From: Candidatus Altimarinota bacterium
GTDB taxonomy: Bacteria; Patescibacteriota; Gracilibacteria; BD1-5; UBA6164
Direction: 5' to 3'
DNA length: 37,835 nt
Assembly: GCA_020631485.1 (NCBI GenBank)
Contig: JAHDHC010000013.1
Span: forward strand, 1 to 37,835
Each line of letters opens with the position of its first letter. Within the stretch, counting starts at the first letter, position 1. The translations under genes were made by a program, and so were the position numbers. The notes beneath the pieces are model-generated. The model was not told the DNA's origin and ran no database searches. It saw nothing but the letters and a program-made list of their open reading frames with translations. Positions 22,326 through 31,533 of this stretch are shown here, in pieces.

Positions 22326-23994
22326 AAAAACTGCAGTTATTTATACCCGCGTTTCTTCAACGAAACAAAAAAAAGAGGGTGATAGCTTGAGAAATCAGGA
22401 AAAACTCTGCCGAGAATATTGTTCAAAAAATAATATGATCGTGAAAAAAGTATTTGAAGACGACTTCACATGAACAGGAACCTCTAGACCAGGATTAGAT
22501 ACAATGTATAAATATATACAACAAAATCCTGGAATTCATTTTTGTATAATAAAAAGTATTGATCGAGGATCACGTGGTGGTGTCGGTGTATATGAAGACA
22601 TAAAATCAACTCTTGAGGAAAACTGAGTACTTCTTCGTGATACTTATTGAGTCATTCAATGAAAAGAAAAAATTCTTGATAAAATAGGGAGTCTAGAACT
22701 TGATTATAAATTTTGCTATAGCGATCCATCAAGAATGAACCAGGTCATAACTGCTATCAGCTCAGAGGAAGAAAGAATGCAAATATTGCGTCGAACAATA
22801 CCACGTGAAATTGAGCTTGAGCAACAAGGATACCATGTAAGGGAATCAAATTTCTGATATAAACTTCTAAAAGTAGATGCTGAAAGATGAAAGGCAAAAA
22901 TTCAGATTCCTCACCCTATAGAATGAGCATGGATTATAAAGGCTTTTGAATTGAAAGCTCTGTGAGGATATTCAAGTGATGAGATAGCAGAAGAGCTCAA
23001 TATATTGGGAGCAGAAACGAGACGAAAGAACTCCATTAGTTGAAAATATCTTGATACATTATTCGTAAAACCAATATACGCAGGTTTCATAGTTTCTAAA
23101 TGGACAAATCAAGAAATAATTCGAGCTCAATATCAAGGGCTTGTAAGTATAGAGTTATGGAATAAAGTAAATAAAGGTAAGCGTAGAATAGTAGAGAAAA
23201 ATGATGGAAGTGTTGAATTGATAGAATACAAAAAACAAAAAAATGAAGAATGAAAGGTAGTTCAGAAGAGAAGAAAGAAATTCGATACAAAGCTTCCTTA
23301 TAGAAACTTGATAAAGTCATCTCAGAGACCAGAAAAACTTATTTCTTGAAGCATTAGTAATACTAAAAGAAATAAACCTACAGCATACTATCATGTGATT
23401 CGAAAGAAATGAGAGAAAGGAGAAAATATTAGAAAGCAAGAATTCCATGATATGATCGAATCATTCTTTTGAGAACTTCAGATACACCCAGTACTTAGAA
23501 TACTATTTGAAGATAAATTTGATGAGATCTTTGAAGGTAATAGAGCTAAAATCAACTCTAAGCTCAAACAACTCAAAGACAGAAAAATCAAGATTACAAA
23601 AGAAATAAAACAGATAGAAGATAAGATCTATAGTTTCGATACTATAATGATGAGAACTATAAAGATTTTTGAAAAGAAGTTATGCGAATTAGAAAAAGAA
23701 GTTAGTAAGATTGAACAAAGTATTTGAGAATGTGAAGGGTCAGATTTTATCAAACCAGAGAAATTCAAGGAGTTTTGTTTTAGTGTTCTCGAACATCTAG
23801 GAGAGTTCTTGAAGCAAAGCCAATCCTTGGAAGAATTATCATTGATATTCCAGTTTGTATTCAAGGAAACACCTGAGTACAACGACATAGTTAATCGAAC
23901 ATCACCCTTACAACCAATATTCGCTCTACAAAGCAAAAAAGAACCTCAAATAATTTGAAGTTCTTCTGTAAATCGTAAATGGCACCCCCACTAG
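22315..23994 (+). CDS. Large serine recombinase / integrase
   Basis: 559 residues. The catalytic domain opens with AVIYTRVSS, placing the nucleophile at Ser14 with Arg12 beside it. EDDFTGTGTSRPGLDTM and KSIDRGSRGG (near residue 82) follow, as in the resolvase/invertase fold. A recombinase domain follows (GYSSDEIAEELNILGAETRR, KPIYAGFIVSKW). The zinc-ribbon region is present in outline (LPYRNLIKSSQ to TAYYHVIRKKGEK) but its usual cysteines are absent. A long coiled coil (KINSKLKQLKDRKIKITKEI) precedes the C-terminus. About 18 TGA codons read as Gly, so it is long adapted to this code. The last five codons and the TAG stop lie inside the 3' half of tRNA-Trp, as expected when an element inserts into a tRNA gene. 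Confidence 0.9.
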
Positions 23995-24054
23995 GAATCG
24001 AACCTAGAGCGCAGGATTTGGAGTCCTGAATTTTAGCCGTTAAACTATGGAGGT
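23980..24054 (-). tRNA. tRNA-Trp (CCA anticodon)
   Basis: Read on the minus strand: acceptor ACCTCCA pairs with TGGGGGT (one G-U pair). The D arm includes GTTTAACGGCTAAAAT. The anticodon stem CAGGA/TCCTG holds the loop CTCCAAA, giving anticodon CCA. The T arm is CTAGG-TTCGAAT-CCTAG. The 3' CCA is encoded. This reads UGG only, so it fits a code in which UGA is not Trp. The 3' end abuts and overlaps the recombinase gene. Confidence 0.9.
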
Positions 24055-24067
24055 ATATTCCCATATT

Positions 24068-24165
24068 CCCTTCCTTTTGAAAGGAAGGGCTAGGGATGGA
24101 TTGGGTCCCGCAATACTGCGGGATGACAAATTTCCCCTCCCTGAGAAGGGAGGAGCTAGGGTGGA
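24068..24165. repeat. Three consecutive hairpins of dispersed-repeat type
   Basis: CCCTTCCTT/AAGGAAGGG, GTCCCGCA/TGCGGGAT and CCCTCC/GGGAGG stems follow each other. Two are followed by a (G)CTAGGG(A/T)GGAT motif. A related hairpin with GCTTAGGGTGAGG occurs at 26651-26697, and a stem CTCCCTTTT/AAAAGGGAG at 28026-28045. They lie in intergenic ends of the translation genes and may serve as terminators. Confidence 0.6.
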
Positions 24166-24951
24166 TTACACACTAAATCTGTAAAATGCTTCGATCGCAT
24201 CTTCTCCAATGAAAGCTTTGACTTTCATGTTTGGATCGATAACAAATGCTTGTTCGAGGAGAGAGATCTCTGACTTGAACTTTCACATCTTTCCTTCTAT
24301 GATCTTGAGAAGTACTTCATCTGACTTTGTTCCCATATTTGGATCGTTTTTCATGATCTCAAGTTGGATAGCTTTTTCTTTTTCTACAACTTCATCAGAA
24401 ATATCGTTTGGAGAGAGATATTCTGGGTTTGCAGCTGTTACGTGCATCGCTACTTGTTTTGCTTTTTCTTCATCAGTTCCAGATGCAGCAACAATAAGTG
24501 CTGCGAGTTTTCCATTTGAGTGAACATAAGATGCTGTCATACCTCCTGTATATGTTTGATAGTTCTTAAGTTGAAGGTTTTCTCCGAGCTCAAGTGCGTA
24601 TTCTTTATTGATTTTTTCTTGTGCTGCTTCTTTTGAGTCAGCTCCATTGTCTTTGAGATATACAGTTATATCCTGAAGCATCGCTTTAAACTTATCCGAG
24701 TTTGCAAGGAAATCAGTCTCACAAGATATAGAAACCACATGTGCTGTTGCTCCGTCTGTATGAATATTGATACCTCCCTCTAGAGTTTCTCTATCTGCTT
24801 TTTTCGCTGCTTTTGCGAGACCTTTTTTTCTGAGCTCTTCTACTGCTTTTTCCATGTCTCCTCCTGTTGCTTCGAGTGCTTTTTTACACTCCATCATCCC
24901 AATTCCTGTTATTTCTCTCAGCTCTTTTACTTGAGCTGCTGTAATTGCCAT
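24166..24951 (-). CDS. tsf: Elongation factor Ts
   Basis: 261 residues. The N-terminus is the UBA-like domain AQVKELREITGIGMMECKKA with LEATGGDMEKAVEELRKKG, unmistakable for EF-Ts, the guanine-nucleotide exchange factor of EF-Tu. The core has ISCETDFLANSDKF and MHVTAANPEYLS. One TGA (after EGKM) is read as Gly; without it the protein would lose its C-terminal 38 residues, including KVKAFIGEDAIEAFYRF. It lies 24 bases after the DUF4870-like gene in the rpsB direction. Low TGA use fits a highly expressed gene. Confidence 0.97.
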
Positions 24952-24975
24952 AGTTTCTTTTGATTAAGTTATATA

Positions 24976-25296
24976 TTATTTTTTATTTTTTCCTGTTATT
25001 GCTTCCCATGCTTGATCTAGAAAATCTACTTTTATATCTTCTCAGCTATAGGCTTTAAATGCAAGATATCATGATCATGCTATGTAGAGCAAAAATACTA
25101 AAAACGACACATCAAGTATTTTCCCGATAAGTCCTCCTATTACCCAGAATGCAAATAATAAAATCCCATAACGAATATGTATTTCTAAATCTTTATTGTC
25201 TTTTTCAATTACGAAAAACACAAGTGAGACAAAAGGCACATAGCATAATGCTTTTCTCACTGCGAGTTTATTTGGTCCTTCTGGAGATTCTGACAT
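24976..25296 (-). CDS. DUF4870-like small membrane protein
   Basis: 106 residues. Starting at Met-Ser-Glu-Ser (25296), it shows ALCYVPFVSLVFFVIEKDNK, then a helix with LEIHIRYGILLFAFWVIGGL and a third hydrophobic segment FLVFLLYIAGSGYLAF. The Tyr-x-Pro followed by an Arg/His-x-x-x-Gln-like second helix is typical of DUF4870/Tic20-like proteins. It sits between rpsB and tsf, 103 bases past rpsB, which is an unusual insertion in this operon. A longer start at 25338 is possible, but its extra residues look like untranslated leader. Confidence 0.75.
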
Positions 25297-25399
25297 AATG
25301 AGTATCTTAAGAATATAAATACAGTTTTTAGTATACAAAAAACTGTATTTATAGAAAATGTTTTTGTATGTTTATGTATTTTGAAACGATGAGAAAAAA

Positions 25400-26518
25400 C
25401 TATGAAGCTTTTCCTCCATCCATTTCGTCTTGCCAAGCTTTAAGTTCATCCCACTTTCCATCAGCTGCCATTTTTGCTTGTTTTGGCCATGTATCAGGTA
25501 CGTGTGATCCTCTCACTCCAGCGATGATTTCTGCTATCTCAGCTGGTTTCTTTGCTGCAAGATCAGCGTAGCTTGCAACTCATGCATTTGTGAGAGTTTC
25601 AGCTATTTTTGGACCAATTCCTTCAACCTTTGTGAGATCATCAGCTTTTGCTGTTGCCTTCTTCTCAGTAGGAGCTTTTGGAGCTGCTTTTTTTTCTTCT
25701 ACTGGTTGAGCTTCTGGTGCAGGAGTTACTTTTCTGTCTTTTAGGTTTCATGCGACAGTATCAGAATCTGACTTTTTTAAACCTGAAATTGGTCTTTTAG
25801 TTGGAGTTCTTTTAAATCCAGCTTTTCTCTCAGGAGCTTTTGGTGTTTTTACACAGTCTTTGAGTTCTTTTGCAATGTAATCAAGAGAATTTACCGCATT
25901 TGTATTTACTGGTATGTAGTGCGTACAAAGATCTGGATCACCATTGGTGTTGAGCATCGCAACTACCGGAATGTTAAGTTTCGTTGCTTCTTTTCCAACT
26001 TGATCTTCATATGCTCCATCTACGATAAATACCATATCAGGAAGACTTCTCATAGTTTTGAGACCTCTAAAGGCTCTATCAAGTTTTTCAAGTTCGAGAA
26101 GCTTAGCTGCCTTTTCTTTTTTTGTAAGCATATCAAATCATCCATTTGTAGAATCTTTTAAGAGATTCATATATGTTGCGATTCTTTTTTTGATAGTCTT
26201 AAAGTTTGTGAGGAGTCCAGGAACCCATTTTTCTGTAACAAAATGATGTCCAGTAGACTCTGCAAGCTTTGCAAATGAGTCTCTTCCTTGAAGCTTGGTA
26301 GCAACAAAGAGAATACTTTTTCATTCTGATGTATGCTCAAGAATTACTTTTTTCGCTTCTTCAAGTTTTTTTGAAGTTTCTATGAGGTTTATTACATGTA
26401 CCCCATTACTTGAACCATATATACTTGATCTCATTTTTGGATTCCAGTATGTCGTTTTGTTTCCGATGTGCAATAGGTTTTCAAACATTGCACCAAGTGT
26501 AGTTTTATTCATTTTCAT
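25400..26518 (-). CDS. rpsB: Ribosomal protein S2 with C-terminal helix-hairpin-helix extension
   Basis: 372 residues against about 230-260 for most S2. The S2 core is clear: LLHIGNKTTYWNPKMRSSIY, LFVATKLQGRDS, EKWVPGLLTNFKTI, PDMVFIVDGAYEDQVGKEA, IPVVAMLNTNGDPDLC. A basic and alanine-rich linker follows (about residues 245-295). The C-terminal domain (DDLTKVEGIGPKIAETLTNA, then WPKQAKMAADGKWDELKAWQ) is a helix-hairpin-helix module of the kind fused to several ribosomal proteins. It should bind rRNA or DNA nonspecifically. Three TGA codons read as Gly, one within the core at HTSEGKS. The gene follows rpsA in the same direction. Confidence 0.95.
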
Positions 26519-26650
26519 TTATTAGTTATAAGCAAGAATACTTCACCTGAGTCTTTTCCGTTTTTAAGGAGAAGAAGAAAGTGGGAGATATATCTTTAAG
26601 CACATACTGCTGCTCTCTAAATATGTTTCAGAGATTCACAACAATATATT

Positions 26651-26697
26651 TTTCCTCTTATTCCCTCTCGTTTAAGGAGAGGCTTAGGGTGAGGTCC
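26651..26697. repeat. Dispersed hairpin repeat between rpsA and rpsB
   Basis: CCTCTC and GAGAGG flank a short loop, followed by CTTAGGGTGAGG. It belongs with the repeats at 24068-24165. The rest of the 181-base spacer 26519-26699 is AT-rich, probably holding the rpsB leader. Confidence 0.5.
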
Positions 26698-26699
26698 TA

Positions 26700-27899
26700 T
26701 TATGCTTCGTCTACTGAAGCTTCTTCTTTCTTTGCTGGAGCTTTTTTTGCTGTTTCAGCTTTTTCTTCTGATCATTCTTCAGTTGCTACTTCCATACCTT
26801 CTGGTACTGGTTGGAGTGCTTTAAGTGAAAGACCGATTCTTTTCACTTTTGGATCAAAGTTTATGATCTTTGCCTGAACTTGTTCTCCCACTTTGAGGTG
26901 ATCTCTGATATCTTTTACAACACCGTGAGATATCTCAGAGAGGTGAATAAGCCCTTGAATCCCTCCATCGAGTTCGATGAATGCACCAAATCTTGAGATT
27001 CTTGATATAGGAGCATCAATTGTGTCGTTGAGTTTGTATTTTCTTGAGAGAATATCCCATGGATTTTCTTTGAGTCTCTTTATAGAAAGACTGATTTTGT
27101 CTTTTTCGAGTCCGATAACTTTTACTTTTACTTTCTGTCCTACTTTTGCAAATTTTGAAGGATCATTTACATGTCCCCAATCGATCTCAGAAACGTGTAC
27201 AAGACCTTCAAGTCCGTCAAATGTCACAAAAAGACCATATGTGAGTATACCACTGATCATTCCTTCTACAATATCACCTTCCTTGAGCTTCTCAAGAGAT
27301 GCATCTCTTTGTTCTTGGATACCAGCTTTTTCAGAAAATATAATCTTTTTCCCGTTGTCATCTACGTTGATAACTTTTACTTGGAATGGTTTTCCAACAA
27401 GTCCTTCAAGGTGTTCGAGGATTTTTGCTGGTTCCGCTCCTTCTACTCTTGGGTAGTGTACTGGAGTCAGTTGTGATACTGGGATAAATCATTTGAGTCC
27501 ATCTAGATCTACAAGGAGACCTCATTTGTTTGCTTCTGTTGGTTTTACCGTGATAACTTCACCAGAATCAAACTGTGCTCAGAGATTAGAAAGATTTTTG
27601 ATTTGATTTGCTCTCTTGAGAGAAAGAATCAAAAATCATTTTTCTACACTATCACCAAGAACCATTACATCGATTTTTTGTCCTCATTCAAGAGTTGCAA
27701 GATCGATAGTGTTCCCGATTTCTTTGTTTACTACGAGACCTGTAAATTGGTTATTTACATTTACGAGTATATTTTTCTTTTCGATTTTTATAATCTCACC
27801 AGTGATCACCTCATTCATTTTTGGGTATTCGATCTCAGGAGACTTCTCAAAAAGCTCTTGGAACAACGATACGTCTTTATCGTCTGTTTTTGTTGTCAT
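26700..27899 (-). CDS. rpsA: Ribosomal protein S1-like, four S1 domains
   Basis: 399 residues. Four S1/OB-fold repeats are visible: GEIIKIEKKNILVNVNNQFT (near residue 34), ITVKPTEANKGGLLVDLDGL (near 123), GDIVEGMISGILTYGLFVTF (near 205) and TIDAPISRISRFGAFIELDG (near 290). Each ends in GLV/GFIPVSQL/GLVHVSEI-type motifs. The tail is Ala/Lys/Glu-rich. S1 unwinds and recruits mRNA at the 30S subunit; many CPR and Firmicutes S1 proteins have four domains. Five or so TGA codons read as Gly. It lies upstream of rpsB, forming a translation cluster. Confidence 0.93.
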
Positions 27900-28252
27900 A
27901 AAAACAATAATATTAAAAAATAAAATAACAGGAGAACTGCTTAGAAAAAATTCTAACAGCTAACCTTAAGAAAAATGTAAAAGAATTCATGTTATCCCAA
28001 TAATCCCTCCCCCCCTTACGGGTACTCCCTTTTCAAAAGGGAGAAAAGCAATATTGGATTTGCGAATTTTAAGAGCAAATTCGCGAATTCTTAAAAATTA
28101 TGTAGTAAAAATTTGATTGTTGAAACTATGAAATTTTCACTATTTTATCTTCAAGAGCCCTCTGAGTATATTCAGAATCAGGAAAATGCAAGAAAAAAGT
28201 ACACAATTATAGTGCACTAAAATGAACTTCTGATTCAGTAAATAATTTCGCT
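27900..28252. other. Intergenic region with hairpins
   Basis: No convincing gene. It holds a run of C residues at 28007-28014, the stem CTCCCTTTT/AAAAGGGAG (28026-28045), and GCGAATTT/AAATTCGC (around 28060-28086). The right part (28207-28252) may be the out-of-frame tail of the next small gene. It also contains the upstream region of rpsA. Confidence 0.5.
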
Positions 28253-28444
28253 TTACGAGCACTGTACTTCTCAATCAAGAATGTCCTCTATGAAACTCTT
28301 TGAGTCTTCTTGTTGCTGAGGTACACTGTGCGCTTGTAAAATTGTAATTGCAGCATCGAATTTATACGCCATTGTTACTTCTTCCGGTGTTGCTGTTGAT
28401 GTCGGACTTACTCAACTATAATTACTTTTTAGCGCTTCTCACAT
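28253..28444 (-). CDS. Small hypothetical protein, possibly frameshifted
   Basis: 63 residues with three TGA glycines (second codon, residue 11 and near residue 58), for example GVSPTSTATPEEVTMAYKFD. It ends at TAA 28253. A one-base shift near 28275 would continue as LIEKYSARKAKLFTESEVHF to a TAA at 28207-28209, which reads like natural protein. The gene may therefore be an approximately 80-residue protein broken by an indel. No family is recognised. Confidence 0.5.
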
Positions 28445-28508
28445 AATTTTAATATTAGAATACGTTTTCTATTGTACTCAATAATAATATATATGCAAAT
28501 CTCCAAAC

Positions 28509-28967
28509 TTAAGTCTCGTTCATTTTACCTGTTTTCAGTACTGGTATAAATCTGTCCAATCTCTTCTGAATAGGGTGAGTTTTTATTTGGGGATAGTTTT
28601 CATGAATAATCTTCTCTGCACGTCGATTGTATCTATCATCTGAACTTGCTAGCAAGACAACAACTTCCATTGAAGTGAAATCTATAAGTTCTCTCCATGA
28701 TTTAATAAAAGATATTGAATGTTCTTGAGAAGGAACTTTTAGATTATTATCATCTGTATCTAATTTTTGTGGGATATCTCCATCAATTACCATTACAAGT
28801 TTCTGTGGATTTACCTCAAGTATAGCAAGAAGTTTCTTATTTGCTGAATCTAAGTCTTGTACAATTTCCGCGTCTACACCATGACCATCAAGAATTACTT
28901 CATAAGCAGTTACAAGAATATTTTGATCTTCTACAATTAGTACACTTGGTTTAGTATTTGTAGTCAT
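28509..28967 (-). CDS. Stand-alone response-regulator receiver domain
   Basis: 152 residues from the ATG at 28967 (Met-Thr-Thr-Asn). PSVLIVEDQN gives the acidic pair. VMVIDGDIP places the likely phospho-acceptor Asp near residue 67. VVVLLASSDDRY supplies the Ser/Thr switch residue, and IQKRLDRFIPVL supplies the conserved Lys. No output domain follows, so it is a CheY/Spo0F-like single-domain receiver. No histidine kinase lies next to it; the GHKL ATPase at 32.0-32.9 kb lacks a dimerisation His segment. A start at 29012 would add 15 residues that look like leader. Confidence 0.8.
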   Translation of the reverse strand: MTTNTKPSVLIVEDQNILVTAYEVILDGHGVDAEIVQDLDSANKKLLAILEVNPQKLVMVIDGDIPQKLDTDDNNLKVPSQEHSISFIKSWRELIDFTSMEVVVLLASSDDRYNRRAEKIIHENYPQIKTHPIQKRLDRFIPVLKTGKMNET

Positions 28968-29051
28968 TTCTAATTTATAATTTAGATATTCAATAAATAA
29001 TTTATATATCAAATATTTATAATGTCAATATTTTGATGTAAGAAATTTTTC

Positions 29052-29136
29052 TATCAAAAAGAGCTCAAATTTGAGCTCTTAGTTAGATTGTGTTTCCCGG
29101 CTCATACTGAGCCGGTACCTGCTTCCTCCTCTTTAA
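29052..29136 (-). repeat. Shared 3' tail and terminator, copy 1
   Basis: This carries GAGCTCAAATTTGAGCTC followed on the minus strand by TTTTT, and a second stem CCGGCTCA/TGAGCCGG. About 66 of 71 bases (29062 onward) match copy 2 at 29638-29711. It lies behind and partly inside the end of the 137-residue gene. Confidence 0.8.
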
Positions 29137-29546
29137 CCTTTTTTGCCAACCAAAGTGGTAAAAACTACAGCATTCTTACACATATCATATACATACGATT
29201 GCTCGGAATAAATATCATTAAAAAGAGTGGAAATAAATTTCTCCAAATCATTTGGATATGGTGGTTCAGAGTAGTCCCCATAAGTATCAGACGGAATATA
29301 ATCACCATCAGAACCAGCCCAAAGAACTTCAATTACTGTAGGCTTATCAGCATACAGTATCATTTCAAATCCTTTATATCCACCAGAAGTCGGCAGAAAA
29401 TATATTCTCCAAACGCCAGCTTCTAGTAATTCGTTGTTGCAAAACATGAGTTTGTAGAGAATGTTGCTTGGGACATCATTTCCTGAAAACTCTACGAGTG
29501 CGTCATACATATCTTGTACATGCTTTGGGACCACAAGCTTGGACAT
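29133..29546 (-). CDS. Hypothetical protein, first of a paired cassette
   Basis: 137 residues, ATG at 29546 preceded by AGGAGAATTC, a good ribosome-binding site. Soluble, aromatic-rich sequence (AGVWRIYFLPTSGGYKGFEM, ADKPTVIEVLWAG, YGDYSEPPYPNDLEKFI). None of its roughly ten glycines is TGA, unlike most neighbours. The TAA stop falls where the shared tail begins. In the tail's other frame it would read KEEEAGTGSV and then TGA, matching the next gene's ending, so this copy has slipped frame by one base. The mid part loosely aligns with the neighbour (GFEMILYADKPTVIEVLW against AFTFLYYSEDCSFKIIWE). The fold recalls small immunity or SMI1-like proteins, but I cannot assign it. Confidence 0.7.
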   Translation of the reverse strand: MSKLVVPKHVQDMYDALVEFSGNDVPSNILYKLMFCNNELLEAGVWRIYFLPTSGGYKGFEMILYADKPTVIEVLWAGSDGDYIPSDTYGDYSEPPYPNDLEKFISTLFNDIYSEQSYVYDMCKNAVVFTTLVGKKG

Positions 29547-29628
29547 TGAATTCTCCTACTATTGAGTCTCAAAAAAGGATCTACTTTATACTTAATTTTT
29601 ATTATATTGCAATCACTTTTAAAAATCA

Positions 29629-30102
29629 TTAAAAAAAGCTCAAGTTTGAGCCCTTAGTTAGATTGTGTTTTCCGGCTCATCCTGAGCCGGTATCTGCTTC
29701 CTCCTCTTTTAGTCTTTTTTGCTCAGCATCCGAAAAGAGCATATTTAAGTCATGGGTCATTAGATTCAATACTTCCCTGTAGTCTATGACATGCCTTCCT
29801 TCAAATTTGCAACTGTAGACTTCCGAAACCTTGTCAATTTGGAGATTATTATGACCGGAAAAACATTCCCAGATAATCTTAAATGAACAATCCTCAGAAT
29901 AATACAAAAAGGTAAAAGCAGGCAAAAAAGAGAATTTTTTCGACCTCAGAGCTACAAAATTCGCGGGTCCAGAAGTAGATGCTTCTGCTTGCATTCCGCT
30001 AAAACTAGAATAATCTAATTCGCCCGGAATCACACTAGCTAGTAATTCTTCTGCAATTTTCATAGACTGTAATATTACTTCATACTCGTTTGAGAGAGTC
30101 AT
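29629..30102 (-). CDS. Hypothetical protein, second of a paired cassette; original stop probably TGA
   Basis: 141 residues from the ATG at 30102 to a TGA at 29677-29679; code 25 reads on for 16 residues (Gly, then AGKHNLTKGSNLSFF) to the TAA at 29629-29631. That extension is translated from the terminator stem and its T-run, an unlikely coding sequence, so the ancestral stop was probably TGA. No internal glycine is TGA. Sequence: MTLSNEYEVILQSMKIAEEL, FSFLPAFTFLYYSEDCSFKI, EQKRLKEEEADTGSG. It shares upstream DNA (AAAAAAGGATNTACTTTATACT at 30121-30142) and the tail with the preceding gene. Both may have come from a standard-code donor. Confidence 0.65.
29631..29711 (-). repeat. Shared 3' tail and terminator, copy 2
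   Basis: AGCTCAAGTTTGAGC with a minus-strand T-run, then CCGGCTCA/TGAGCCGG. It overlaps the end of the second cassette gene, including its TGA. Confidence 0.8.
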
Positions 30103-30235
30103 ATTATACTCCAGGTTCCAAAAAAAGGATATACTTTATACTGAAGTTACAATATTTCGCAATAGATTTTTGATCAAGTGATCATAATTATAAAATCTTG
30201 TTGAAGATCACACTAAAAATTATTGAAATTTTTAA

Positions 30236-30667
30236 TTATAAACTTGTTCACTCCTGAGGTATGATTAATGTTGGAAACATTATTCATCAATCTAATATAT
30301 CATTTGTTTTACCATTTATACATCGTTCTAATTCATCGAGAAAAGCAGAATCATCACTATTCATACCATTCATATTTTTTTCAACTTCTTGAGTTAAAAT
30401 ATTCATACAATACCAAAATGATTCGTCGATAATTTCTGCGAGTTTCATATTGACAAAGAACTGACAAATTCAAGGTGCTTGTCTATAATATGGGTCTATC
30501 TCACATACTCAAAAGAGTTCTTTTATCTTGTTATTTACCTCTTTTCAAGTGGTGAATATTTTTGGATTGGATGATTCTGATTCTGGGATACTATTGTTTC
30601 ATTCTTCAGTAAAAACCTGAGAAGAAGATAATAACATAACTCAAGCAAGAGCCGCTTTCATTTTCAT
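30236..30667 (-). CDS. Secreted protein with conserved-looking cysteines
   Basis: 143 residues. The N-terminus (MKMKAALAGVMLLSSSQVFT) is a signal peptide with one TGA glycine. The mature part has four cysteines (GVCEID, GICQFF, FWYCMN, ERCING) that could form two disulfides. Ser/Asn-rich start, acidic overall. No family is recognised. Stop TAA at 30236. The 30103-30235 spacer carries the shared upstream motif of the cassette gene and nothing else clear. Confidence 0.7.
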
Positions 30668-30771
30668 TGTGAACAAATTTTAAAAAAACTTACACAGATA
30701 ATATAAGTTTTTTATATTTTGTCAATTTTGTTCTGCTGCCTTTATGAATACTAAAAAAACAGAGTTTAAAT

Positions 30772-31533
30772 TTACTGACTTTTTGATCTTTTTTTATTCT
30801 TCAATGCATATGCTCAAATGATATATAACGAGAGGAATAAATAATACATAAATGGATCTTTTTTTTGTCATCTGTACAGTGATTCATACTTATTCACTAC
30901 TCCATAGAGATTAATGTGATCTTGGTCTTTCAGTAATAATTCCGTATTATTTAGTAAATAATCTATATCTCAGACGCATTGCTCTTCTCAAAACTGCACA
31001 CATGAAGTCTTGGCACTCTCAAGTAATTCCTCAGGGATAGTATGTTCATATTGAGTTATTTGTTCACCATATTGCTTGAGTTCAGAGAGATTCATCTCAC
31101 TGATATCTTTTGTATCTTTGCTACTAGTGGCATCAATGTGAGCCAGGAAAGCATCTTTTTTCATCTGTTGTATGGATTTCATATTTTCTACGAAAGGAGA
31201 ATATGTCCTTTCATGTATATCTTTTTTGAAGTTTTGAAAATGAATTCATCCAATGATAATCAAGTGTATTACAATCAGTACAATTGAAGAATAGAACCGA
31301 TTTCATTTTACGATCCACCATATCAAGAATATTCAAGGAATCGGTAAAAAGATTAAATAATGTCAGATATTGTCTCCATCATATTGGAGCATAAGATATC
31401 AGAGCAAAGCAAAAAGAAATCATAAAAATATCTTAGGTCACACTTTTGGATAAAAATAACATATTCATCACAGTATGATTGCAGGTGTGAGTATAATTCA
31501 CCAAATAAGGAATAGATTCGGCTCGAAATTCAT
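30772..31533 (-). CDS. Multi-span membrane protein, hypothetical
   Basis: 253 residues from the ATG at 31533. Four hydrophobic segments lie in the first 115 residues (LIWGIILTPAIILGGICYFY, IFLGFLFALLGYLML, YLIFLPIPGIFLIWWIV, IVLIVIHLIIIGGI). A soluble Lys/Glu/Ser-rich region of about 100 residues follows (MNLSELKQYGEQITQYEHTI), then a last hydrophobic segment (FMYYLFLSLYIIGAYAL) and a basic end. About ten TGA codons read as Gly, mostly in the membrane segments, which standard-code reading would destroy. No family is firmly recognised. Confidence 0.75.
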
